Assembly (NCBI GenBank): GCA_965153355.1
Contig: OZ231126.1
Location: 100,874,001-100,938,000 of the forward strand
Reading direction: 5' to 3'
DNA length: 64,000 nucleotides
From: Flaccisagitta enflata
Lineage: Eukaryota > Chaetognatha > Sagittoidea > Aphragmophora
The notes under the pieces were generated by a model that saw only the letters and a list, made by a program, of their open reading frames with translations, did not search any database and was not told the DNA's origin. The position numbers were made by a program, and so were the translations under genes. Below, piece after piece: positions 1-10,536 of the stretch. Position 1 is the stretch's first letter, and the number at the start of each line of letters is the position of its first letter.

Positions 1-389
1 CGATTTTGGAAAAGGCCACTCTGTTGCTCGCTCTGTACATTCGCTCGCACCACTCGCACCGCTCACTTTGCTCAGTCGCTCTGCAGCGCTCTGCAGCGCT
101 CTGCAGTGCTCTGCAGCGCTATGCTTCACTTCACTACACCCCCTCCACTCACTCGCCCTCTTCAAAGCCTCGCTCAATCACTTCGCTCACTCAATCCGCA
201 CACTTCCTCAAGCAGCAGTTTGAATTTATAGATATGCTTGTTCACACTCTAAACGCAATCAACGGGTAGGATCGCGTTCTTGGTCGTCAGTGGAATCATG
301 CCCCATTTGTCTGTATATTGGGTCGTCTCTTTGTTACTTCCCGTGAGGCCAAAACACTGACATTGCCACTGATAACGACTGTGAGGAAA

Positions 390-393
<4 letters not shown>
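1..393. repeat. Low-complexity CT-rich DNA with a 10-bp CTCTGCAGCG tandem repeat
   Basis: About four copies of a 10-bp unit, CTCTGCAGCG, lie near 79-120 in C/T-rich sequence. The rest of the stretch shows no coding signal and no recognised repeat. The short ORF through it is compositional. Confidence 0.6.

Positions 394-466
<73 letters not shown>
394..466. repeat. (GA)n microsatellite
   Basis: An uninterrupted GA dinucleotide tract of about 70 bp lies directly upstream of a family B repeat head. The same GA/GAAA-to-family-B arrangement recurs at 63380-63545. Confidence 0.95.
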
Positions 467-470
<4 letters not shown>

Positions 471-479
471 TCATCCAAG

Positions 480-1000
480 GATCGCACATGGTCAGCGGTA
501 CCCAATGCCCTGCAGGGAGTGATCCAGTGTAAAAGTGGAATGAGAGCAGGGCAGTTTGAGGCCGATGTCCTGTAGAGCACAGGGGGGAATTTCCAGACAT
601 CCTGAGGGGGCACATTACAGGCCTCAGATAACTGATTTAGGCCACTGAAGGCATATTTGAAGTCTGAAGGGTAGAATAAAGGCTTGGAGAGCAGATTTGA
701 GGTTTTAAGGGCAAATTTGAGCCACGGAGGGCTGATTGGATGCTTGGAGGGGTAATTGAAGGTCTTGAGGGCAGATTTGAGTTCTGGAGGTCAGATTTGA
801 GGCTGGCGGGTTGATTCGAAGCCTGGAAAGCTGATTTGAGGCCTGGAGGGCTAAATTGAGGCTGGGAGGGCAAATTTGAGGCCTTGATGGCCAACGGGGG
901 GGGGGGGAGGATGGAAGGACGGAACGATGGATGGATGGACGTCTGGAAATTCCCTTCTGTGTTCTACAGGACATCGGCCCTTTAGGGTCGCTGCCCAAAA
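480..1000 (+). mobile_element. Family B foldback repeat, copy 1
   Basis: The head (CATGGTCAGCGGTACCC) is followed by a hairpin of GCCCTGC and GCAGGGC arms. A terminal repeat containing GTCCTGTAGAGCACAGG comes next, then a roughly 22-bp minisatellite (about 630-895). The inverted terminal repeat CCTTCTGTGTTCTACAGGAC closes the copy, ending GCTGCCCAAAA. Left and right terminal repeats match each other in inverted orientation. No ORF is convincing, so it looks like a non-autonomous foldback element. The name family B is local to this annotation. Confidence 0.75.
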
Positions 1001-1113
1001 TGACTTGAAACATGGCTACCCTAGTTGCGTGTGGGTGGGCAGTGGCAGTGAAAGAGAAAGTTACTCGTGCCATTGGGCAGAAGGGGTGACCTCATAAATG
1101 CATAGATTGTAAA

Positions 1114-1461
1114 ACAAGGCCAACACCTATAAGTCGCATGTGAGACATAAATAACTTGATGACATAAATAACTTGATGACTTTTATTGACTCAAGACAAC
1201 TTTAAATGACTTAAAAAGACCTAAAATGACTGAAATGACTACTTTGACCTATTTGACCTAAGTGACTTAAAATAACTTTTAATGACTTAGAATGACTTAG
1301 AATGACTTAGAATGAGTTAAAATGACTTAGAATGACTAGAAATAACTTAAAGTATGATAAAAGAGTAAAGTGTGACGGACCGATGGACCGAGGGACTGAC
1401 GGACCGACGGACCGACAGACCGACAAAGCGGGTTGTAGAGTTGCGTGTATGCGACTAAAAA
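1114..1461 (+). mobile_element. Family C modular repeat, copy 1
   Basis: The head ACAAGGCCAACACCTATAAG is followed by a diverged (AATGACTTA)n array and then a GACCGACGGACC-type minisatellite. The tail is AGCGGGTTGTAGAGTTGCGT with the hairpin partner ATGCGACT and then AAAAA. It shares its tail with families A and E. No coding capacity is seen. Confidence 0.75.
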
Positions 1462-1728
1462 GTACAGGGGAAAGACAGACGTCCGGACATAGCGGGAGAG
1501 AATGAAAGTGAGAAAGTACAAAGGGGTGGACACTGACATGAAAACTGAAAGAGGGAAACAAAAGTCAAACAAGCAATTTCAACCATGTTTTTTTATGCGG
1601 ACACGCAACTGTTCATGAGGGTTTGTCCGTCCGTCCGTCCATTGGTCTGAGGGTGCGATCAAATTTTCAGTTTTGATATTCATTTGTGTGGATGTCTTTT
1701 GTCCTGTCACAGGGTTTGGCATATGGAT

Positions 1729-1934
1729 TTTTTTTGGTCATGTGCTATGCAACTCTACAACTCTTTTTGTTTGTCCATCTGTCTAGCCGTCCATTCGTCA
1801 ATCCATCCATCCGTCTGTCCATTGGTCAGTTGGTTGGTCAGTCCATTACACTTTTTCTTACGCTGTTCTTTCAATGACTTCACCGCTCCTGCCCAAATGG
1901 TGACTGGGGTAGCGTGTATCCCGACCTAGTTTTT
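1729..1934 (-). mobile_element. Family A modular repeat, inverted copy
   Basis: Read on the minus strand this is the family A head (GGATACACGCTACCCCAGT type), the GGGCAGGAGC segment, the GACC-rich minisatellite and the hairpin tail. The tail hairpin is degraded here (GTGCTATGCAACT on the + strand). Confidence 0.65.
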
Positions 1935-2640
1935 CAATGTAATCCGTAATTCTGTCAAGAATGGTTGTACCCTCTTATGATATAAGGTTACATGACCTCA
2001 GCAGTCACCCTGATTGCGCCCGCTGATATGACGTCTCCCGACCTAGATATTGACCTCAGATCCTAGATCTAAATCCTTGTGAATTTTTATATTTCTTTCT
2101 TATATGTGGACGGTCCGAAGGTAGTAACGGTGTGAGCTCTAGCTTGAACTAATCTGCTTGAATTTGTTCCTGACAGATACCTTGGCATATGCACATAACT
2201 CTGTTGATCTCATTGACCAAAATTTTGAACTTCTTAGGGGCCCCTAGGGGCTCCAAAAAGCCCTTAGTGAGTATTTTTTTCGAAAAAAAAAGTGGGGTTC
2301 ATTTGATTGGAAATTGCTTGATTCGCCTAGATCCAAAATCTTGTAATTTCACTTTTTTCAAAAAAACTTAAAAAAAATTTTGTGTCGGCCATATTTCAAA
2401 AGAAAGTTTAAAGATTCTCCTGGAATTTTTTTTAGTTTGATATGGTTCAAACAAATGCTCATCACTTCTAAAGTATTTGAGCCAGAACCATGAAATTTGA
2501 AACATGCATTATTGAAAGCGCTGAGCAGATCGATGCAAAAGATTGAGCTATTGACTGACCTAGGAAAATTTTCGAGTCTAAGTCTACACGACCAACACGT
2601 TTTACTTTTCTCCTGTCTACTTCTATCTGCCTTCATGTTG
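1935..2640. other. Intergenic DNA without recognisable genes
   Basis: This is A/T-rich unique-looking sequence. The only structure I see is a short palindromic patch around 2238-2252 (GGGGCCCCTAGGGG). Short ORFs here have no recognisable motifs. Confidence 0.5.
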
Positions 2641-2646
2641 TCCTTT

Positions 2647-3008
2647 TGGGCAGCGGCCCTGAAGGGGTCGATGTCCTATGCTTTCACACATACATGGGGA
2701 ATTTCCTCCTCCTCCTTACTCTCTTTCTCCGTCTTCTCCTCCTTTCCCCCCCTAAAATCCCAGTCTCGAGGCCCAAATTCCAGTCTCATGGTTCAAATCC
2801 CAGCCTTGTGGCCCAAATCCCTTCCTCGTGGCCCAAATTCTAGCCTGGAGGCCTAGATCCCAGCGTTGAGGAAGAGGAGAAAATTCCCCATGTGTGAGAA
2901 TGCATAGGTCATCGACTCCTTTGGGGCTGCTACCCTGCTTCTCCTTCATCTTCAAGCACAGCGTACTTAGGCAGGGCACGGGTACCGCTGACCATCTGAC
3001 GCTTTTGC
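2647..3008 (-). mobile_element. Family B foldback repeat, copy 2 (subtype CTATGC)
   Basis: Inverted terminal repeats (GTCGATGTCCTATGC at the left, GCATAGGTCATCGAC at the right) surround a short CCCAAATCCCAGCCT-type minisatellite. The head module with GCAGGGC hairpin arms lies at the right, so the copy is in minus orientation. It belongs to the subtype with CTATGCTTTCACACAT in place of CTGTAGAACACAGG. Both ends carry the same subtype. Confidence 0.75.
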
Positions 3009-3224
3009 GTACTATCTATGTATATTGTTTTTACAAGTACTTGGCAGAAGCACGTCTTTTAGCGGCCATCAGTCTGTCAGTCAAACATATGGTCAGTTAG
3101 TCTGAAATGCAAACAATTTTCGTTATTAACCAGTTTGTTTTTGCCCTGGTTTATTTCTCATTTCTTTTCTCTTTCATCGTACGCCGCTCTATCTTGGAAT
3201 GAACAGGTATGTGTTTTTTTACTT

Positions 3225-3461
<237 letters not shown>

Positions 3462-3629
3462 TTTATTCTTGCACGAATGTCAGCTCTGATTATCTTCTCA
3501 CCCACTGTAATCGTTTGGGACAATAGAGATTGTCTCAGTTGCTGTCTTTGTAATCGTTTGGGACAATGGAGCTTCTCTTTTGCTGTCTTCCTTCCTACAA
3601 TTCTTTTCAGTCAACCATTTAAACGAATT

Positions 3630-3850
3630 ACAGTGGAACCCCACCTCCATGACAACTCCTTTAAAGGTGCCCCGCCTTTGGAGGTCAATATATCTAAGTC
3701 CCAAAATTATTCAGGCTTTTGTAATGTTAAGAAAACCCTTGTTAACAGCCTCTGCTTTAACAGTGACTCAACCTATTTGGGTCAAATTTTTTGGGCCCTT
3801 TACGTCAATTCCCTTTTAATGGAGGTGAATAGCATCATTTTACCACAAAA
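3630..3850 (+). mobile_element. Possible pogo/Tigger-like DNA transposon fragment
   Basis: The stretch starts TACAGTGGAACCCCACCTCC, which resembles the terminal inverted repeats of pogo/Tigger-type mariner elements (TA target followed by CAGTGGAACC). I could not find a matching inverted end, so it is a fragment or a chance resemblance. Confidence 0.3.
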
Positions 3851-3971
3851 TGAAGTATTTGGAAGGTGATAAACTTTAAAGAACATACTTTAAAGATTGT
3901 TTGTAAATGAAATATTTGAAAATTAGTATTAACAAGGCCAACACCTACAAGTCGCGTGCGAGACTTACAGA

Positions 3972-4565
3972 TTGACTTACAATGACAGTCTCACAATTTT
4001 GACACCAAGTCAAAGAATGTCAACGGTGATGAGGGACAAAAAGATTGTTGCTGCTCGACGCCAAACACGCAATCTCAAATCGCTTCTCTTTAAACCTTGT
4101 TTCGACACAAGCACTCAACAGACAAAGGGTAGTGTTTTGCCCTGTAAAAAGGACACCAATCGTACCATAACACGAGGTCGACCGTGCAAGTGTTGTGATC
4201 ATGTCCAGGAGTGCACAACGTTTCAGTTCAAAAACTCAAATGAACCATTCAAATTGCGTTACCACTTCACATGTGACTCTCGGAATTTACTGTATGCACT
4301 CACATGCCAAGGGTGCGGCGAGAATTACATAGGAAAGACGGAACGGGAATTGCGGGATCGCTGCACAGATTACCGTACTGCGATTCAGAGCAAAAAATTT
4401 ACTCAAGGCGTGCATGAGCACATTTCCAAATGTGGCAATGGACAATTTGTCATAACGCCTTTTTTAAAAATTCATGATGGCAGTAGGGATAGTCAAACTA
4501 TCCTTTCATATGAAACGCTTTTCATTCAACAAGCTGTGAACAAAACTGCATCTTTCTGCGCTTAG
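3972..4565 (+). pseudogene. Penelope-like element, C-terminal GIY-YIG endonuclease fragment
   Basis: This 5'-truncated fragment encodes the endonuclease end of a Penelope-like retroelement protein. The reverse transcriptase is absent. What is visible: a basic linker (RRQTRNLKSLL), a Cys cluster (CKCCDHVQEC), then LLYALTCQGCGENYIGKTER, which fits the GIY-YIG core (LYAL and NYIG). A downstream Arg lies in RELRDR and the likely catalytic Glu in LSYETLF. In the family this domain nicks target DNA so that reverse transcription can be primed. The ORF has no good ATG near its 5' end and joins family C sequence at about 3990, so it is very unlikely to be expressed as a complete protein. It runs without internal stops to TAG at 4563-4565. 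Recognition of the family is fairly firm. Activity cannot be inferred. Confidence 0.8.
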
Positions 4566-4905
4566 TGCGCCACCTACTGTGATAGACAGAATATCATTTC
4601 AAAAAGTGTCAGTTGTGCCCAGATTTTCCCAATATTTGGTCATTTTTTCTCTCTTCCAAGTGAAAATTGGATGGACGCTTTTTTATCTCTAATTTATCCA
4701 AAAATGATTGATTTTTATGCGCAAATATTCAATTATTTGGTGATTTATCTAAATTTTCTACTTTGTTGCCCAGATTTGTCTCTGACGAGCTTTAATGTGA
4801 AACATGTAAGACAATCTATGTGTATAAGTCTTCAAACATACTGTGTCGCGAGTTTTATCATTATACTTCCATTTACACACATCATTGAAGTTCTCTTCTT
4901 ATTTC
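4566..4905 (+). other. Probable 3' untranslated part of the Penelope fragment
   Basis: This A/T-rich DNA lies between the endonuclease stop and the point where the family C array resumes. No gene is seen. Confidence 0.4.
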
Positions 4906-5228
4906 AAATGACTTAGAATGACTTAAAATGACTTAGTTTACTCTAAAATGACTTAAATGACTTAAAGAAATAGAATTGATAAAAAAAAATAAATGTGACC
5001 GACCAACCGACCAACCAACCAACCGACCAACCGACCAACCAACTGACCAACCAAACAACCGACCGACGGACAAAGCGGGGTGTAGAGTCGCGTGCACGCG
5101 ACTAAAAATTGCAATTTCATTCCTTGCTATTTTTTGTTTTATATCAAATATCTGATGTTTCCATCATATCATAATGATAAAACAAAGGTTATCAAATTTC
5201 ATGATAACAGTACCCTCTTTAATGGTAA

Positions 5229-5399
5229 ACAAGGCCGGATACACGGCAATCCAGTCGCGGACGGTTGGGCAGGAGCAGTAATGCAAAAACCGCTTTGAAT
5301 TAAGAAATGAAACAGACGGACAGACCAACGGACCGACAGACCAACCGACCTACCGACTGACACGGCAAGATGTAGAGTCGTGTGTCCGCGACCAAAAAT
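5229..5399 (+). mobile_element. Family A modular repeat, compact copy
   Basis: Order of modules: ACAAGGCCGGATACACGGC, a GTCGCGGACGG segment, GGGCAGGAGCAGTAATGCAA, the GACC-rich minisatellite, and the tail GTAGAGTCGTGTGTCCGCGAC followed by CAAAAA. This is the clearest short full-length copy and defines the consensus order of family A. Confidence 0.8.
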
Positions 5400-5536
5400 A
5401 TCTAGTCCCATCAAGACCGTTATGCCGAGGTTTGGCTTATTTCGTGGCAATGAGGATGAAAGGATTACGGTCTCTGCATGTTTCAAAACAAAAAAGAATA
5501 ACAGAAACACACCAATGTATCAATTATGCAAATATG

Positions 5537-5870
5537 GAATGATTGATGAATGGATGAATGGATGAATGGATGAATGGATAATTGTATGTATAGAGGAATA
5601 AATGAATGAAAAGGGTTACAGAAAAGAATATGTCATCGGTGGGCGGTGATAATGGCAAGCAATAAGGTATGGGGTTTTAGCGGTAATGAGAGACAGAAGA
5701 AAATAAAAAGATGAATGAATGAATGAATGAATGAATGAATGAATGAATGAATGAATGAATGAATGAATGAATGAATGAATTTATAAATGAATGAATGAAT
5801 TGATAAATGAATGAATGAATTGATAAATGAATGAATAAATGAATAAATGAATGAACGGATGAATGAATAA
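5537..5870. repeat. (GAAT)n microsatellite with variants
   Basis: GAAT/GGAT tetranucleotide repeats run with small interruptions and are densest at 5712-5860. The Ser/Phe/Ile/His ORFs on the minus strand are artefacts. Confidence 0.95.
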
Positions 5871-6010
5871 GAGGGAGGAAAAAGGAGAAAACGAATAATG
5901 ATGCAGAAGCAAAATATAAAAATAATAACAAAGGAAAAAGAAAACAACTGCAACACGTATGTAAAACATAAACCGCCCCTCCCCCCGAAATTAAAGAAAG
6001 AGAGAAAATA

Positions 6011-6292
6011 GTCGCAAAAGCGTTAGATGGTCAGCGGTACCCGTGCCCTGCTTAAGTAGGTTGTGAATGAAGTTGAGATGGGAGCAGGGCAGCGGCCCCG
6101 TAGGGGTCGATGACCTATGCTTTCACACATATGGGGAATTTTTTCCTCCTCTTTCTCCTCCTCCGCACCCCCTCTCCCCCAGCCTCCGGGCCCATATCTC
6201 AGCCTGGAGGCCCAAATCCCAGCCTCGAGGCCCAAATCCCTCAAGGCCCAAATCCCTAGAGACTGGAATCTTGGCCTTGGGGTTGGGATTGG
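6011..6292 (+). mobile_element. Family B foldback repeat, copy 3, cut by LTR insertion
   Basis: The head (TTAGATGGTCAGCGGTACCC), the GCCCTGC hairpin, a CTATGC-type terminal repeat and a CCCAAATCCC minisatellite are present. The expected right-hand inverted terminal repeat is missing because the gypsy-type LTR begins at 6293. Confidence 0.7.
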
Positions 6293-6875
6293 TGTTATAG
6301 TCACTATATATGAATATGTATTCTCTTCTATCCTTCAGTATGAACATGTCTTTCTATAAACCCACTATTATGAACACTACCTGATTAATATCGTATGACT
6401 AAAAGTTGACACTTATGATTCTTAGTGCAACCATCGAATGTTCTATGTTTTATGACAAAAGACATAAAACATTGAACCAATGAACTCATTACATTTTATG
6501 TAGATCATTAAAGGCTCTTAGAAATCTGTCTATTTAGCAAATGTTAGGCAACTTCTACACTTTACATTTGAACCTTTTTATATACTTGTTTGTTACATTT
6601 AACCACGTGAAGGGGCGTTCTAGGGGCGTCACAACCTGGGTATATAAACCCTCTTAACTATTGTAGTGGATCATTCCAATCATATGTACATACGCTGTAA
6701 TTCTCAGTGTTCATCAGCCTTCATCGCTTTAAAGAAAACCAATCCTAAACTTGCGTGACTTCTTTGTCTCTCTCGTACATTTATAATTCTCAGCTACGCT
6801 ACGATAGACTAACACCTACATCAAGCTAGATCAGTCTAGTAACCTTAAGTTGTAACCCCAGTCTGGGTTATAACA
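6293..6875 (+). repeat. 5' long terminal repeat of the gypsy-type element (element 1)
   Basis: The 583-bp segment begins TGTTATA and ends TATAACA, a perfect 7-bp terminal inverted repeat with canonical TG...CA ends. It contains a TATA box at 6641-6648 and is followed after two bases by a tRNA-complementary primer site. I could not find a second copy of this sequence downstream, so the element is not flanked by two LTRs in this window. ATTGG at 6288-6292 would be the left half of a 5-bp target duplication, but its partner is not seen. Confidence 0.85.
6641..6648 (+). promoter_or_regulatory. TATA box in the 5' LTR
   Basis: TATATAAA lies in the LTR, preceded by GC-rich CACGTG-containing sequence. 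It would drive the genomic RNA of element 1 and places the start of R about 25-30 bases downstream. Confidence 0.65.
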
Positions 6876-6877
6876 TT

Positions 6878-6900
6878 TGGTTGCATCGTGTGGATTCGAA
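6878..6900 (+). promoter_or_regulatory. tRNA primer binding site of element 1
   Basis: TGGTTGCATCGTGTGGATTC starts the site. Its complement reads as a complete tRNA 3' end: T-loop TTCGAAT, T-stem CCACA, acceptor CGATGCA, discriminator A and CCA. The match therefore runs through the acceptor stem into the T-loop. I do not assign the tRNA identity. It sits two bases after the LTR end, as expected for minus-strand priming. Confidence 0.85.
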
Positions 6901-6982
6901 AAAATATTCACGCCAAATAAAAACGAGAAATTGATAAACAAAAACAAAAAACAAGAAACAAAAAAAAAAGAAACAAATTCGT

Positions 6983-7402
6983 ATGAGAATAATTTTGACG
7001 ATCAAGTATATGTACGAAAAAACAGAGACGAAAACATATAGAACAGAAAGTAACGCTGAAATAACAAATACTCTTGTATTACAATTATACGTAATAGCAT
7101 TAATTACACTTGCTATAACCATATTAAATTTGGGACTGACATGCGGACAAATAATTAATGGAGGATTCAGAAGGACGGAACCCTCACGAGACAATCGTAA
7201 GGGGAGAGGGCGACGAAGATCAAACAGACAGTCGAACAGACAGCCAAACCGGCAGCACGACAGAGTCGGAGGGAGGTGTCAAAATAGAACGGAACTTACT
7301 CCCATCGAACGCGGTATACAACGAGCAATTAATAGGGCAAACGGACACGAGAGTCAATCCGACGATTTTACTACAGACAACGGTTACGCGATTGCTCAAT
7401 GA
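6983..7402 (+). CDS. Small ORF upstream of and overlapping Gag, with one membrane segment
   Basis: This 139-codon ORF opens at an ATG in the leader of element 1 and overlaps the first 245 bases of Gag in another frame. Its N-terminal half holds a strongly hydrophobic stretch (IALITLAITILNLGLTC). The second half is Arg/Asn/Gln-rich, but much of that part merely reflects the overlapping Gag codons. It resembles no family I know. It could be a small membrane accessory protein, an upstream ORF that tunes Gag translation, or chance. The A-rich leader context would allow initiation here before Gag. Confidence 0.3.
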   Translation: MRIILTIKYMYEKTETKTYRTESNAEITNTLVLQLYVIALITLAITILNLGLTCGQIINGGFRRTEPSRDNRKGRGRRRSNRQSNRQPNRQHDRVGGRCQNRTELTPIERGIQRAINRANGHESQSDDFTTDNGYAIAQ

Positions 7403-10400
7403 GCAAGAAAAATTTGGTCTACCGCGACCAACCTCCCCTCCGCGACATCAACAACAGCGTCAACGCCCAATAACTCCTCCTCCTTCTCCTCCTCCTATAC
7501 CCGTCCGCCGTTCTCATTCTCCAAACAAAAAGTCAGAACTTGGTCTTCAATTCATTGAGAAGTTGGTGGAAGTTGACGCGCATAGAGAAGGGGAAGACGC
7601 GAATACGGTGCCGCCGAGGCGCGAGTTTGATGAAGAACTCGGTGCTTCCGCCGCAGCCGCAGCGTCGCCCGTAGCATCGTCAGCAACGGTCGGCGCTCAC
7701 TCTTCAGTCTTCACCGCCAATTTGCCATCATTGACAACAGCGCTTGACAGCATCCGGTTGACGCCAATTGACGACTTCAACACCGAAGTCGCATCCCGGA
7801 ATGCCCCGTCGACATCGGAAAGCTCGAGAAGAAGTCTTATTCCTGTTGGAGTGGAAGTGGTGAGAAAGAAACCATTCACAAGTAAGATTGACAGAGACAG
7901 ATATCCTTCTCAGAGTCCGACAAGGACAGATTTGTTAGACTCAAGAAAGAAGAACAAAGAAAGCACAATTAACAGCATTCTCATCAAGCAGAAAGAACAA
8001 GACGCAAACATACAGAGTCTCTTTGAGAAATATGGCGAGGACAAAGAAAGAGGAGATGAAGAAGAAAGAAGCAATGAAGAAGAAGATGAAAGAGAAAGAA
8101 GGCTCAGGGAGCTCAGAAGAAGAAGAAGTGAAAGAAGTAGGGAGTCGAGGCGTGACAACTGGAAGGGTGATGAAGAAATTCAGCAAGGGAGAAATGAAGA
8201 AGATAGAATCAATCTCACTGGCATTGGCAATCAGAGAGAAAGGGAAGAGTGGGGAAGAAAAAGCAATCAGATCAACAGACAACGCAATGTTGAGCCAACA
8301 CGCAGCCAAGGTGACATACACACAAACAACATTCAAGATAGAAACACCACCTGTGGGCGCGGCGTTGCCCGCGGCGTCGACGAGCAGTTCCAGGAAGATG
8401 GAGACTTCAGGAGAGAAGTTGAAGTTCGAGGAGCTGTTGGAGGTGGCTTCGAGGATCAAAGAGGAAGAGGAGCAGGCGGCATCGTCGAGGGAATCGACAC
8501 TGCCGCCGACGTCTTCTACACCCCCACCGCCGTCTCTGACGCCGCAGCTGCTTTCTTCAACACCAACTACTTCGACCATAATGCCGCTGTCGCCGCAGCA
8601 GCATTTCCTTCCGCCGAGACTCATGAGCCGCCCTGCATCTCCGCTCATGGCGCCGCCGCGGTCCATCCAAACGCCGCTGCAGCCCATCCAAACGTCGCTG
8701 CCGCCCATCCAAACGCCGCAGCCGCCCATCCATACACTGCCGCAGCACCCCGTCAGCGGACAATTGGACAAGATGGACGCCAAGGACGACGCCAATCACC
8801 CTCGCCATGCGATTATCGAACGCCATTGGATCTCCACACCATCTGGCAGCCTGGGAGAAAGAGCAAAGGTGAACCATATCAACAGCCTGTTGGTGAGCCC
8901 TATGTTGGATTCTATGAAGGAGAGAGAACAAGTCAGTCGAGAGAACCCAAAATCTGTGACACATGCATTGAACACAATACAGAGACAGAGGACAGACACA
9001 GATATACTGCATCGAGGCCAGTCAACAACAGTCAGTACACAAAATACACACCAAGAGGCCATAACCCAACACTGCAATGCACAAATCAATCACATCCAAT
9101 CACTAAAGGATTTAATACAATCCCACCAAGGGGGCCAAGCCTCATGGGCAGGTCAAATGGTCACTCACCAGAATGCAGCAAGAATGAGTTTGACGACCAA
9201 TTCCACGACGAACATGAACGTAGAGAGAGGCGCAGAAGCGTTAGATTTAACGACCGTGTTCAATACCAATCGCCTGACAGAGAGGAAAGAACAAATTATG
9301 AGACAAGGCATAGATCATTGGTTGATGAAGAATCCGAGACCCATGTCTTTGATGGATCAGGAGAGGATGGCTATGGAATTGATGTGGGTGAAGGAGATGA
9401 ATCGTATGGAGATGATGAAGATAATTACGATGCTGGAGAACAATATGAAGAGGAAGGAGATGATAGACAACAGGGAGTTAGACTTACAGACGAGGAAGCG
9501 GATTTCATCATATCAAAACTGTCGTTCGGCCGCCCAGCTAGGGTCACAGCTCAAAGGGAGAGAGGTGGATCAGTCTCAGCAAGAAGGAGCACACGCAGCC
9601 AGAGTAGAACGAGCGCACAAGAAAGCCCAGCAGCTAACAACAGTGGAGCAGTTACAGCTGCAGTTGTTAGTACAAGCCCCGACAGACAGGCTAATCAAGC
9701 TAATCAGCAATGCTCTACAAGCTCTACGAAAGTAGAAAAGCCCCTTTGGCCAAGTTATGAGGAAGGTATGGATATTAACGAGTTCCTTGACATATTCATA
9801 CAGACAGTTAACACAGCAGAATATCCACAAAAGCTTTGGAAAAGTAGTCTGATGGGACTTCTTAAGGGACGTGCGAGATCAATTGCACACATGTTCAACA
9901 AAACCAAACCAAATGCATCATTCCCAGACTTGAAAAACCATCTAGAAGCAAAACTAGGATCAAAGTCTGATCAATACACCAAAGCACTATTCACAGCAGC
10001 AAGACATAAAGACAAACAGGCTTTTGAAGACTATTCATCAGAATTGTTAATCCTAGCATTCAGAGCTCTGTCAGGAGAAGACTACACAGTTGAGCAAGTG
10101 GAGCGCCAGGTTCTCGATCACTTTGTCAACACAATGGGCGGAAACCTGGGACGGGAACTTAGGCTTCGAATCCCGAAATCCTTACCTGAGGCGGTCGCTC
10201 TGTCCAAGAACCTTGAACTCCAAGGGTTCAGTGACAGAAACAACGGCGTTGTGGCTGCTGTCGGACACCGAGGCGGCGGATTTGCGCGTGCGCGGATGAG
10301 AGGTCGACCGCCGTCAAGAACAGGTGCAAGAGGAAGAGCACCTGGCGCCTGTTTCTCCTGTGGCAAAACCGGTCACTTCAGCTCCGAGTGCTGGTCAAGA

Positions 10401-10499
10401 TCGCCACCTGCGCAAAACAACAACCAACGTGGACAGTTCAACCATCGTGGTGGTTATCAAAACATCAATCGCGGTCAAGATCGACGAGGCTTCTACCGC

Positions 10500-10536
<37 letters not shown>

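Larger units (their letters stand above)
3932..5108 (+). mobile_element. Family C modular repeat, copy 2, interrupted by a Penelope fragment
   Basis: The head ACAAGGCCAACACCTACAAG, with hairpin-like GTCGCGTGCGAGAC, runs to about 3990. The AATGACTTA array resumes at about 4908. A GACCAACC minisatellite follows, and the perfect 18-bp palindrome AGTCGCGTGCACGCGACT at 5086-5103 ends in AAAAA. Between the two halves lies about 0.9 kb of Penelope-type sequence. AATGAC occurs on both sides of the insert, but it is also the local array unit, so it does not prove a target duplication. Confidence 0.75.

Noticed and set aside
5086-5103. Perfect palindrome followed by CTAA considered as a canonical Helitron 3' end.
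   Set aside because: In Helitrons the hairpin lies several bases before CTRR; here CT is part of the stem. A Helentron-like relation is kept only as a hypothesis.
7941-8795. 284-codon antisense ORF inside element 1 Gag.
   Set aside because: Ser/Leu/Phe-rich composition is the complement of the purine-rich repeats. It has no initiation context or domain, and the sense frames explain it.
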